From Halorubrum sp. 2020YC2 (GTDB lineage Archaea > Halobacteriota > Halobacteria > Halobacteriales > Haloferacaceae), in NCBI RefSeq assembly GCF_018623055.1, contig NZ_CP076019.1, forward strand, positions 2,542,001-2,606,000: DNA of 64,000 nt, read 5' to 3'. Shown here piece after piece: positions 25,114-33,072 of the stretch. A model generated the notes under the pieces. The model saw nothing but the letters and a program-made list of their open reading frames with translations, made no database searches and was not told where the DNA came from. Position numbers and translations under genes: made by a program. Position 1 is the first letter of the stretch. Each line of letters begins with the position of its first letter.

Positions 25114-26214
25114 TCAGAACTCCTCGTCGGCGACGATGGTTTCGTACCGGTCGATCACGGCCTCGCGGACGTGCTCGTTGACGCGGTTGTCGTGAGCGAC
25201 TTGGAGCTCCTCGAACTGTTCCTCGGCACGCTCGGTGAACTCCGACGGAGAGGCGAACACGTCGTACTCCCCTTTCACCTCGCCGAGGATCCGGCGCGCC
25301 CGCTCATCGACGAGCCGGTCGAAGGGCTCTTCGACCGTGACGATCTCCGGTCCCTCGGCGAGCCCCAAGCGGTCGACGAGCGTCGACCGCGTCTCCCTGA
25401 GGATATCCGTCCGGACGCTCCGCGCCGCCGACAGCACGTCGAACCGGGAGTCGATCGCGTTCTCCACGACCTGTTCAAACTCCCCGACGCGCAGCGCGTG
25501 GTTCGACTCCTCGAACTCCGTTTCAACGGTCTCCTCGATCTCGTCCGCGAGGAACTCCGCGTACTCGTCTATCGCCTCCTCAACGAGGTACTCGCCGTTG
25601 AGATCGACGATGTAACCCTCCCGGTCGAGGTACCGGATCACGTCAGAGGTGGCGTTCACGTCGATGACGCTCTCGAGGTCGCTGTGGGCGATCTTCCCGT
25701 TCGACGCCTCGCGTTCGAGCCGCGCGTCGAGCCCCACGTCGTCGGCGTGCTCCTTGAGCTTCGGGCCGATCGTGTAGTAGTCTCGCTTGCCCGCTGTGAT
25801 GCGGCGGAGGTAGTCGCGCTCGGTAAGCTCGTCGACAAAGAATTCAAGATCGTCGATCGCCAGCGAGAACCGCGAGCGGAGTGTCTCCCCAGTGACCACC
25901 AGTCGCTGGCCGAACAGGTTCGTCAACTCTCGCGTAATGTTCATATTCCCCTTCACGCCGAAGGGATCGACATAGTACACTCCGTCTCGAAGCTGGTCGA
26001 GGTCGACGAACTCGTCGGCTGACATCTCTGAGAGCGCCTTTCGCATATCGCTTGCGGCGAGCGATCCCGCGTTAAGCGTTCCAACGTCCGCGTTCTCGTA
26101 GCCGGACTTAATATCCGACTTCTGGTCCGCGACGTACACGAACCCGTAGTTGTCTTGGGCAATATCTCGACAGACGTCCTCGAGGACGTCCATATCCACC
26201 GGCAAAATCGTCAT
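25114..26214 (-). CDS. Tandem winged-helix-like protein, first gene of the minus-strand arm
   Basis: ATG 26214 is preceded by tttag about 27-31 nt upstream on the same strand, fitting leaderless initiation; longer starts lack this. The 366-residue acidic protein appears to contain several successive winged-helix units (about 40-230), judged from repeated helix-helix-helix-strand patterns such as D-L-x-F-F-V-D-E-L-x-x-R-x-Y-L followed by Y-Y-T. A helical C-terminal part (about 230-366) follows. No membrane segment. Tandem winged helices can bind DNA but are also common in protein-assembly scaffolds. No regulator family is recognised. Confidence 0.78.
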   Translation of the reverse strand: MTILPVDMDVLEDVCRDIAQDNYGFVYVADQKSDIKSGYENADVGTLNAGSLAASDMRKALSEMSADEFVDLDQLRDGVYYVDPFGVKGNMNITRELTNLFGQRLVVTGETLRSRFSLAIDDLEFFVDELTERDYLRRITAGKRDYYTIGPKLKEHADDVGLDARLEREASNGKIAHSDLESVIDVNATSDVIRYLDREGYIVDLNGEYLVEEAIDEYAEFLADEIEETVETEFEESNHALRVGEFEQVVENAIDSRFDVLSAARSVRTDILRETRSTLVDRLGLAEGPEIVTVEEPFDRLVDERARRILGEVKGEYDVFASPSEFTERAEEQFEELQVAHDNRVNEHVREAVIDRYETIVADEEF

Positions 26215-26260
26215 TACCGCATACGTGACAGGCTCCCATACTAAAGCTTGCGAACAGGAT
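26215..26260 (-). promoter_or_regulatory. TATA-like box of the minus-strand arm
   Basis: On the minus strand the sequence around 26241-26250 reads agctttag, about 27-31 nt before ATG 26214. It resembles the tttag box of the first plus-strand gene, so the two outer promoters of the cluster may be alike. Confidence 0.4.
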
Positions 26261-26432
26261 AATTGGCGGCCGACCCGCATTTCGCGCCACCGCAGTTTTC
26301 AGCGCTCAGTCCGCGGGTGTTCCGTTGACTTCGCGCGGTTCGCGGAAGCATCCGGAATCACATCTCAGTATCAGATCACTTGAACAAAGGCCTAACTCTG
26401 GAATGACAAGTTCCGTATTAGGATTCGCCCAT

Positions 26433-26801
26433 TTAAACGGATTGAGAAGTATGATTCTCCGCGGTTAATACACAGTCTTCAGCGAACAGCTGATTCAGGC
26501 GATGATCTGTCCGAAAATAGGGACTCAACAGAGCCAGCGAAGAGGGCCGGTAAGTCCATATGGCGATATTCCGTGAGGAATCCCTCGAGTTGCTCCATCG
26601 GTTCGATATGCGTAAGAGTACCAGCTTTTCTCGACCGTTTTGGTTGGTTTGGACGCAGCCGTAGGCTTCTAATTCGGTGATGATGCGTGAGGCGTGACTA
26701 GTGCTCCACTCGAGCTGATCAGCGAGCGTACTGACACTCAGTTCCGGATCACCCCCATTTATCAGATGAGATATCACCTAGAAGTGGCTCTTTGACATCA
26801 T
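26433..26801 (-). pseudogene. Decayed winged-helix transcriptional regulator
   Basis: On the minus strand a good TATA box (tttataaa, 26830-26823) precedes ATG 26801, but codon 8 is TAG (26780-26778). The frame then encodes a MarR-like winged-helix segment (L-S-V-S-T-L-A-D-Q-L, recognition helix with S-x-A-S-R-I-I-T-E-L). After about 26620 the protein-like reading continues in another frame, where an E-P-M-E-Q-L-x-x-F-L-T-E-Y and D-L-P-A-L pattern typical of haloarchaeal regulators appears, so a frameshift lies there. Both frames end soon after. One premature stop, one frameshift and a missing C-terminus make this a clear pseudogene, probably recent because the promoter is intact. Confidence 0.72.
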
Positions 26802-26998
26802 ATTGTCTCAAATAACGCAAACTATTTATAAAAAGCTTTCGTGATTTGAGATGAAAAGTAGAATTTCTAACTTGATGACCACTATATCTGATTGGTCTCG
26901 GATCATTCTAATTTTGCTTTGGTTGAATTCTCAGTCGATGATAGTTCCAGAATATGATTATTCAGAATATTTTATCTCGCACCCGCTAACTCGGCGCC

Positions 26999-27229
26999 AT
27001 GACAGACTTCGTGAACCGCTCGGAGGAGTTAGATCGGCTTCACGGCCTGTTCGACTCGGAGAACGCGGATCTCGCGGTCGTATACGGGCGGTGACGGCTG
27101 GGAAAGACGAGACTCGTTAAGGAGGCGCTTGAGGGACGAGAGAACGTCCGGCGGGAACTGGTTCGGCGGGTCGCGGCGGACGACCGCAATGCGAACCGAG
27201 ATGTCTACGACGCTCTCGAAGACGAGTAG
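26999..27229 (+). pseudogene. Remnant of an archaeal AAA-type ATPase with stop in Walker A
   Basis: Reading from ATG 26999, the start matches the N-terminus of archaeal ATPase-family proteins: F-V-N-R-S-E-E-L-D-R-L, then V-V-Y-G-R immediately before the P-loop. TGA (27092-27094) replaces the expected Arg codon, after which the frame continues R-L-G-K-T-R-L-V-K-E-A-L, the rest of the Walker A motif. Only about 45 more codons remain before TAG (27227-27229), so most of the usual 400-500 residue protein is gone. It carries one nonsense mutation and a large deletion. These ATPases are common on mobile or island DNA in haloarchaea. Confidence 0.75.
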
Positions 27230-27287
27230 CCGGCGCTGTGACGATTTTACGAGCCCACCTGTTGCTATCTGTCGGAGAGAGCGATAC

Positions 27288-27300
27288 GGCGCGACGGGAT
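27288..27300. repeat. 13-bp direct copy of the tRNA-Arg 3' end
   Basis: The 13 bases at 27288-27300 equal those at 27370-27382 inside the 3' end of the tRNA gene, in direct orientation. A short tRNA-end duplication near decayed genes is what an integrase att site or its remnant looks like. At 13 bp it could also be chance in GC-rich DNA. Confidence 0.35.
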
Positions 27301-27336
27301 CCACGCGAGCGACCGAAGGGAACGAGCGTGGAGCCA

Positions 27337-27377
27337 GTCGCGCCCGTGACTGAGCGAAGCGAAGGAACGGGCGCGAC
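27337..27377. repeat. Perfect 11-bp inverted repeat at the tRNA 3' end
   Basis: The 11 bases at 27337-27347 are the exact reverse complement of 27367-27377, with 19 bases between. The right arm is the end of the tRNA acceptor and T stem. Downstream of the tRNA the transcript could form a hairpin competing with the acceptor stem, or the repeat could be a recombination or termination site. Confidence 0.6.
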
Positions 27378-27440
27378 GGGATTTGAACCCGCGGCATCTT
27401 GGTCCGGAACCAAGTGCTCTGTCCGCTGAGCTACGCGCCC
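27368..27440 (-). tRNA. tRNA-Arg (anticodon CCG)
   Basis: On the minus strand the 73 bases fold as a complete cloverleaf. The acceptor is GGGCGCG pairing with CGCGCCC, the D stem is GCTC/GAGC, and the anticodon stem CTTGG/CCAAG encloses the loop TTCCGGA, giving anticodon CCG for codon CGG. The T stem/loop is GCGGG-TTCAAAT-CCCGT. CCA is not encoded and no intron is present. It reads codirectionally with the exporter operon upstream, with 27 bases between. Confidence 0.95.
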
Positions 27441-27467
27441 TCACGACCGGGTATCCGCGGCGAGCTT

Positions 27468-30077
27468 TTAACGCTTCTGACTCGGGTCGTTTGCGGGCGG
27501 CTGCGGGTCGGTCTGCCACTCGAAGGCGTCGGCGTCCTCGTCGGGGTCGACCGGCTCGTTTGTCCCCCCGTCGGTCCGCGGCCCCTCGGGCGCACCGCTC
27601 CCGCCGTCGACGTCGATCGCACCGGCGGCGTCGAGCAGGCGGCCGACGAACAGCAGTCCGGGGCGGCGCTCGACGACGGCGACCCAGACGACGAGCGCCG
27701 GGGGTAAGACGATCAGCGACGCGAGGTAGGCGAGCGTGATGCTGGCGGCGGTGAGCAGCCCGAACTGGCCGAGGATCGGCGTGATGGCTAAGACGAGCAC
27801 GCCCGTGCCGAGCGCGGTCGTCGCCCACGTGCCGGTGAGCGCGCCGCCGGTCCCGCGGAGCGTGGTGACCACCGCGGCGTCGACGTCGCCGCCGCGGGCG
27901 TACTCGTCGTGGAAGCGGTGCGCGACGTGGACGGTGTAGTCGACGCCGAGTCCGATGGATATCGAGAGGATCGTCGCGGTGATCGCGTTGAACGGGATCC
28001 CCCCGAGCCGCATCGTGGCGGTGAGCGTCGCGACGGAGACCGTCACCGGGACGAGCGTGACGAGCCCGAGCGTCGGACTGCCGAGGAGGAGCCAGAACAG
28101 GACGACGAGGAACACCGCCGAGAGGCCGAGCGCGGCCGCCAGCGAGACGAGCGCCGACTCGAAGATCGTGTCCGCGACCGCCTGAAACACGACAATCTGG
28201 CCGGTCGCGGTCGCGTCGCCGCGGTAGCGGTCGGCCACGCGCCGGGCGTCCGCGGTGATCTCGGCGTCGCTGGCGTCGGACTCGACGGCGTATACGATTC
28301 GCGTCGAGCGGTCGTCGTCAGCGAGGTACTCGCCCGTGAAGTCGTCGTACGGCGAGTCGCGCAGTTCGGCGTAGATCCGGTCGAGGTTCCGGTTCGGGCG
28401 CCCGTCGTCGAGCGCGGACGCCTCGACCAGCCGCTCGAACTCGGGGTCCTCCGCCGCGTAGGCGTCGATCGCGCCCTGAACGCTGTCGACGCTGGCCCGG
28501 CCGTCGACGGTGACGAACGTGTCGGGCGGGTCGCGCTCGGCGCGCGCGAGGCTGCGCAGGGCCGCGTCGCTGGTCATGCGCCGCTCCACGTAGATCGTGA
28601 CGGTGTCGTCCTCGCTCGTGGCGAAGTTGTCGGAGAGGAAGTTGATCGTCTCCGTCGCGGTGTACTCGCCGGGCTGGAGCGGACCGGGGAGGTAGTCGAC
28701 GTACGCCGGCTGCTCGCTCGGCGGGAGGAAGTCGTCGTCCTCGAAGGTGGTGTCGACGCCCGCGCCGTAGCCCGCGGCGCCGGCCGTGAGCAGGAGGACG
28801 ACGACGAGGAAGACGGCGGGCGCGGGCCGCGAGATGGCGGACAGCTTGGGGAGGAGCCGCCCGAGGGCGGAGTCCTCGGAGCCGAGCGGGCGCGAGCCGA
28901 ACTCGGGCAGCGAGCGCTCGGCGCGCCAGCGGTCGACGACCAGCTTCGCGGCCGGGAGGAAGCCGACGAAGATGACGAGGGTGAAACAGATCCCGAGCCC
29001 GGCGACCAGCCCGAACTCCCGGAGCGGGGCTAGCGAGCTGGTGAGGTTCGCGAGGAAGCCGATGATCGTCGTCCCGGCGATGATCGAGTACGCCACCACG
29101 AGCTGGCCGAGCGCGCCGCGCATCGCGGTCTCCGGCGGCGCGCCCGCGGCGCGGTCCTCGCGGTAGCGGTTCACCGTGTGGATCCCGAAGTCGATCCCGA
29201 TGGCTAAGAGGAGGACGGGCACCGCGATCAGCACCTCCGAGAAGGCGATCCCGGCGTAGCCGGTGAAGCCGAACGTCCACACCACCGTCATCAGGAGCGC
29301 GACGCCCCCGAGCACGAAGTCGAACGGGTCGCGGTAGGCGTACGCCAGCAGCCCGAGGATGACCGCGAGCGCCGCGGGCACGACGATCGACAGCGAGTCG
29401 AAGATGACGCGCTCGAACTCGTCGTCGACGATGCCGCCGCCGAACGCGGTGACGTCGCCGGGGGCCTCCTCGGCTATCGTCTGCGCCTCGCTCTGGATCG
29501 CCTGCGTGTCCGCCGACGCCGGGAACGAGTGGGAGACGACGCCGAGCGCCGCGGAGGCCGTCCCCGACTCGCGGTTGAAGTCGTCGGAGAGCAGCGTCGC
29601 GAACCCGGGGTCCTCGGCCGCGGCCGCGACCGCGTCGTCGATTTCGCCGTCGCTCGCGCGCTCGATCGCGTCGCGGGCCGCCTCGGGGGTGTCGGCGTCC
29701 GCGTCGAGTTCGGCCGCGACGTCCATCGCGGGCGCGGAGACGTCCGTCACCCGCAGCCCGTCGCGGTCGGAGAGCCGCTCGGCGGTCGCCAGCATGTCGA
29801 GGAGGCCGCGTCGGTCGAGCACGTTGACGTCGCGCTGGATCAGCTGCGTGGTCGGGTCGTCACCCCCGAACGCCGGCTCGAACTTCTCGTTCACGCGGTC
29901 GAGCGCGTCCGACTCCTCGATCCCGTCGGTGAACTGGTCGCTGCCGGCGCTGGCCTCTAACAGCGCCATGCCGGGCGCGAACAGGGCGGTGACGACCAGA
30001 CAGGCGATCACGACCCGGCGCGGCTGCTCGATGACCCGGTCGGTGATCGCGCCGAACAGCCGGGTGACGGGGTCCAT
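27468..30077 (-). CDS. RND/MMPL superfamily exporter (COG1033 type)
   Basis: The 869-residue protein has the RND arrangement. One membrane segment near the N-terminus is followed by a large extracellular domain (about 45-225), a block of five or more membrane segments, a second TM-domain-TM repeat, and a soluble acidic C-terminal tail. Both halves carry the family motif: A-I-G-I-D-F-G-I-H (about 292-300) and, in the second half, G-L-G-V-D-Y-T-V-H. Archaeal members use the ion gradient to move lipids or hydrophobic molecules. Its ATG directly follows the stop of the COG1361-type partner gene, so the two form an operon. Confidence 0.9.
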   Translation of the reverse strand: MDPVTRLFGAITDRVIEQPRRVVIACLVVTALFAPGMALLEASAGSDQFTDGIEESDALDRVNEKFEPAFGGDDPTTQLIQRDVNVLDRRGLLDMLATAERLSDRDGLRVTDVSAPAMDVAAELDADADTPEAARDAIERASDGEIDDAVAAAAEDPGFATLLSDDFNRESGTASAALGVVSHSFPASADTQAIQSEAQTIAEEAPGDVTAFGGGIVDDEFERVIFDSLSIVVPAALAVILGLLAYAYRDPFDFVLGGVALLMTVVWTFGFTGYAGIAFSEVLIAVPVLLLAIGIDFGIHTVNRYREDRAAGAPPETAMRGALGQLVVAYSIIAGTTIIGFLANLTSSLAPLREFGLVAGLGICFTLVIFVGFLPAAKLVVDRWRAERSLPEFGSRPLGSEDSALGRLLPKLSAISRPAPAVFLVVVLLLTAGAAGYGAGVDTTFEDDDFLPPSEQPAYVDYLPGPLQPGEYTATETINFLSDNFATSEDDTVTIYVERRMTSDAALRSLARAERDPPDTFVTVDGRASVDSVQGAIDAYAAEDPEFERLVEASALDDGRPNRNLDRIYAELRDSPYDDFTGEYLADDDRSTRIVYAVESDASDAEITADARRVADRYRGDATATGQIVVFQAVADTIFESALVSLAAALGLSAVFLVVLFWLLLGSPTLGLVTLVPVTVSVATLTATMRLGGIPFNAITATILSISIGLGVDYTVHVAHRFHDEYARGGDVDAAVVTTLRGTGGALTGTWATTALGTGVLVLAITPILGQFGLLTAASITLAYLASLIVLPPALVVWVAVVERRPGLLFVGRLLDAAGAIDVDGGSGAPEGPRTDGGTNEPVDPDEDADAFEWQTDPQPPANDPSQKR

Positions 30078-31880
30078 CTATCGGGAGCGGAGTCGACGGC
30101 GGAACTCGGACATCGCCCGACTCACCCGACCGCGCTGCCAGACCAAGGCGCCGCCGACCGCGACGACGCCGAGCAGGGCGACGATCCCGAGCGGCGAGGA
30201 GAGCGCTCCGCTGTCGTCTTCGGTGACCACCTCGACCGGGAGCCGGTAGGTGTCGGAGAGCTGTTCGTCGCCGTCGGCGTCGTCGTAGCGGAAGTCGACC
30301 GCGGCCGCGTACGTCTTCGGCGTCGCGCCGCCGTCGACCGCGACCTCGAAGGTGACGGTCCTCGCCTCGCCCGGGTCGAGCGAGGTGACGAACGCCTCGT
30401 CGTCGGACGAGGAGAGCGGCGAGTCGACGAACAGCTTCGCTTGGACGTCCGTGATCGGCTCGGGGCCGGTGTTGCGGACGACCGCGTCGTACCGGACCGT
30501 CGACCCCGGCGTGACCGTCGACGGCTCGGTCGCGTTCGGCTCCGCCGGCGACACCGAGAACACGTCGGCCTCGGGCGCGACGTCGACGACGACATCGAGC
30601 GTGTCGGAGACGATGACGTCGCCGGCCGACCCCGTCGACACCAGCGAGACGGTGCCGTCGTCCTCCGGGTTCGCGCTCACGCCCTCGTCGGTGCCGAGCC
30701 CGCGGTAGCGGACCGCCACGTTGACCGTCCGCTCGCCGGGGTTCGCGTCGGTTCGGAGGCCGGCGTCGAACGTGGCGGTGGCCGTCTCGCCGACCGCGAG
30801 GTCGCCCACCGTGTCCCGCGTCGAGCGGGGGACGATGTTCGGGTCCGACTGGACCGTCTCCTGCCCGACCCCGTCCGGGGCGGGCGCCTCGTTGCTGAAC
30901 ACGACGACCGCGTTCTCGACCTCGCGGGGGCCGCGGTTGCGGACCTCGACGGTGAAGGAGCCGTCCTCACCGACGCGCAGCGTGCTGTTCAACCCCTCGG
31001 CGGTGAACGCCTGCCGCGAGAGCGGCGTCACGCCCGTCCGGACAGTTCTCGCGGCCGCGTTCGCGCGCTCGGCGTCGCGGTAGTCGACGTCGAACTCCAG
31101 CGTCGACGCCCGCGCGGTCGCCTCGCCTGCGGCGGCGAGCCGGTAGGTGAACGTGCGGTCCTCGCCCGGTTCCCACGACCCGACGTACGTCTCGGTCGTG
31201 CCCGCGTCGGTGGCGAACGAGAGGTCGGGGTCGATCGGGTTCGCGGCGACGGAGGCCTCGCGGGCGGTCTCGTTTCGCACGTTCCGCAGCGTCACGTCGA
31301 CGAGCCCGTTGTCGCCCGCCTGGACGGCGCCGTCGACGTCGACGACCGCGAACTGCGCGCGGTCGGTGATCTCCACGGAGACGTACACGGTCTCCGTCAC
31401 GACCTCATCGTCGCGGACGGTGGAACCGTCGTCGACCTCGGCGCGCTCGACGTTCCGGTACTCCAGTCGGATCGGGACGCGGTAGACGCCCGGCTCCGCG
31501 TCCTCGTCGGGGACGACGGTGAACTCGATCGGTCCGGTGACGCCGCGCGTGACGTCCCCGACCGTCTGCTCGCCGGTCCGCACGTCGAAGGGGACCTCGC
31601 GGTTCGCCGCGTCGCCGGTGAGGATCCGCGCCGTCGTCTCGTGGGCGGTCACCACCTCGCTCTCGAGGTTGTCGGCGCCCTGCGCGTCGATGTCGCCGCG
31701 GTTGTTCAGGCTCACCTGGAGCGTCGACTCCTCGCCGGGGACGAACGCCGTCTCCGGCGCGAACGCCTCGATGTCGGGGTCGCCGCGCACGGTGTCGTTG
31801 GCCTGCTGCGCGACCACCGTTCCGGTCGCGAGGAGCGACGCGACGAGGAGAAGGACGGCGGCCGTCCGGATTCGACTCAT
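30078..31880 (-). CDS. COG1361/CARDB-type secreted membrane protein, exporter partner
   Basis: ATG 31880 is preferred because a signal peptide (about 1-23) begins there; upstream in-frame codons would add a non-hydrophobic leader. The 600-residue product has four or five extracellular Ig-like/CARDB repeats (about 30-545), a C-terminal membrane segment (about 560-580) and a basic tail. Genes of this kind commonly sit before RND/MMPL exporters in archaea and are thought to be periplasm-facing adaptors. It abuts the exporter and diverges from the TrmB-like regulator. Confidence 0.87.
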   Translation of the reverse strand: MSRIRTAAVLLLVASLLATGTVVAQQANDTVRGDPDIEAFAPETAFVPGEESTLQVSLNNRGDIDAQGADNLESEVVTAHETTARILTGDAANREVPFDVRTGEQTVGDVTRGVTGPIEFTVVPDEDAEPGVYRVPIRLEYRNVERAEVDDGSTVRDDEVVTETVYVSVEITDRAQFAVVDVDGAVQAGDNGLVDVTLRNVRNETAREASVAANPIDPDLSFATDAGTTETYVGSWEPGEDRTFTYRLAAAGEATARASTLEFDVDYRDAERANAAARTVRTGVTPLSRQAFTAEGLNSTLRVGEDGSFTVEVRNRGPREVENAVVVFSNEAPAPDGVGQETVQSDPNIVPRSTRDTVGDLAVGETATATFDAGLRTDANPGERTVNVAVRYRGLGTDEGVSANPEDDGTVSLVSTGSAGDVIVSDTLDVVVDVAPEADVFSVSPAEPNATEPSTVTPGSTVRYDAVVRNTGPEPITDVQAKLFVDSPLSSSDDEAFVTSLDPGEARTVTFEVAVDGGATPKTYAAAVDFRYDDADGDEQLSDTYRLPVEVVTEDDSGALSSPLGIVALLGVVAVGGALVWQRGRVSRAMSEFRRRLRSR

Positions 31881-32163
31881 GTTGACTGCGTCCGAGTACG
31901 GGGCTGCGACGTAATACCCTTCGGGAACCCGCGACAACAACGTATATGTTTTCGTATGAGACCGGGCGGAGCGATCGGCGGGGGCAATCGGACGGAGCTC
32001 CGATTTTATGGGATACTGACGGCGTAGGACGGCCTAAGTTCGGATCGGAGGAGCGCGAGCGACGAACGAGTCGCGAAACCGACGGCGGTTGTTCACGAAC
32101 CTTTTATATATCTCGGCGGCGCCGAACGCCGAGGCTTTGTGGGGGACGCGCGTAGGGCGCGGC
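31881..32163. promoter_or_regulatory. Divergent promoter region between exporter operon and TrmB-like gene
   Basis: The 283-bp gap holds a plus-strand TATA box (tttatata, about 32102-32109) serving the regulator at 32164. On the minus strand an AT-rich box around 31938-31950 serves the exporter operon. No gene is seen. The divergent layout suggests that the regulator controls the exporter. Confidence 0.5.
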
Positions 32164-32970
32164 ATGGAGTCGCTTCGCGACCTCGGCCTGTCGAGCTACG
32201 AGGACCGGGCGTACCGCGCGCTGCTCGCCTTGGGTACCGGGACCGCCGCGGCCGTCGCGGAGGAGAGCGGCGTGCCGAAGGGGCGCATCTACGACGCGCT
32301 CGGCGGCCTCGAGTCCCGCGGGCTGGTCCGCGTCCAGACCGACCGCGAGCCGAAGCGGTACGCGCCCGTCGAGCCGGCCGTCGCCGTCGACCGGCTGGTT
32401 GAGGCGAAGCGGCGGGAGCTACGCCAGCGGATCGAGACGTACGAGTCGGGCAAGTCGGAGCTGATAGACCGCCTGGCCGACGCCGAGACGACCGACGACC
32501 GGTTCTGGACCGCCGCGGTCGGCGCCGACGACTCGCTCGAACTGCTGTTCGAACGGATCGACGCCGCCGAGGAGTCGATCGTCGTCGTCGCGACCGACGT
32601 CTCCGCGCAGTTCGACGTCGACCGCGAGGGCCCGGAGCTGCTCGACCGGCTCCTCGGCGTCATCCGGAGCGGCGTCGACGTCTCCGTGCTGCTCTCGCCG
32701 GGCGTGTTCGACGACGCGCGCGCGGCGGTCGACGAGGACCGGGCGACGCTGACGATCGCGCAGGGGCCATTCGAACTGCGGATCACGGAGGACGCGTACG
32801 GGAACTTCTACCTCATCGACGGCGAGGAGGTGTGTCTGGAGGTCGCTGACCCCCTCGCGCCCGACCGGCTGTTCGGCATACTCGACCTGCGTGACCGCGG
32901 CTTCGCGACCCGCGTGAGCGACGGCTTCGAGGCCGCGTGGGCCGACGCAACCGTCGTCGACGAGGTGTGA
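32164..32970 (+). CDS. TrmB-family transcriptional regulator
   Basis: The 268-residue protein starts M-E-S-L-R-D-L-G-L-S-S-Y-E-D-R-A-Y, the typical TrmB opening. A winged helix (about 10-75) is followed by a coiled linker and a C-terminal sensor domain of the phospholipase-D-like fold (about 110-268). TrmB proteins regulate sugar or other operons in archaea. An upstream in-frame start at 32089 would add a non-conserved leader. The gene diverges from the RND exporter operon, its likely target. The ligand is unknown. Confidence 0.88.
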   Translation: MESLRDLGLSSYEDRAYRALLALGTGTAAAVAEESGVPKGRIYDALGGLESRGLVRVQTDREPKRYAPVEPAVAVDRLVEAKRRELRQRIETYESGKSELIDRLADAETTDDRFWTAAVGADDSLELLFERIDAAEESIVVVATDVSAQFDVDREGPELLDRLLGVIRSGVDVSVLLSPGVFDDARAAVDEDRATLTIAQGPFELRITEDAYGNFYLIDGEEVCLEVADPLAPDRLFGILDLRDRGFATRVSDGFEAAWADATVVDEV

Positions 32971-33072
32971 GGTCCCGCGACGCTGGCGTTGCGCGGCACC
33001 CCGATTATCCGTTTTGATATCTCCGGCGCGCAGCTTTATCACTCCCCGTCCGTACGGTCGGTCGAACTGACC

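Noticed and set aside
25114-26214. Resemblance of the tandem winged-helix protein to eukaryotic UFL1
   Set aside because: Only the general layout of successive winged helices is similar; no shared motif could be shown by eye and no UFM1-like partner is present.
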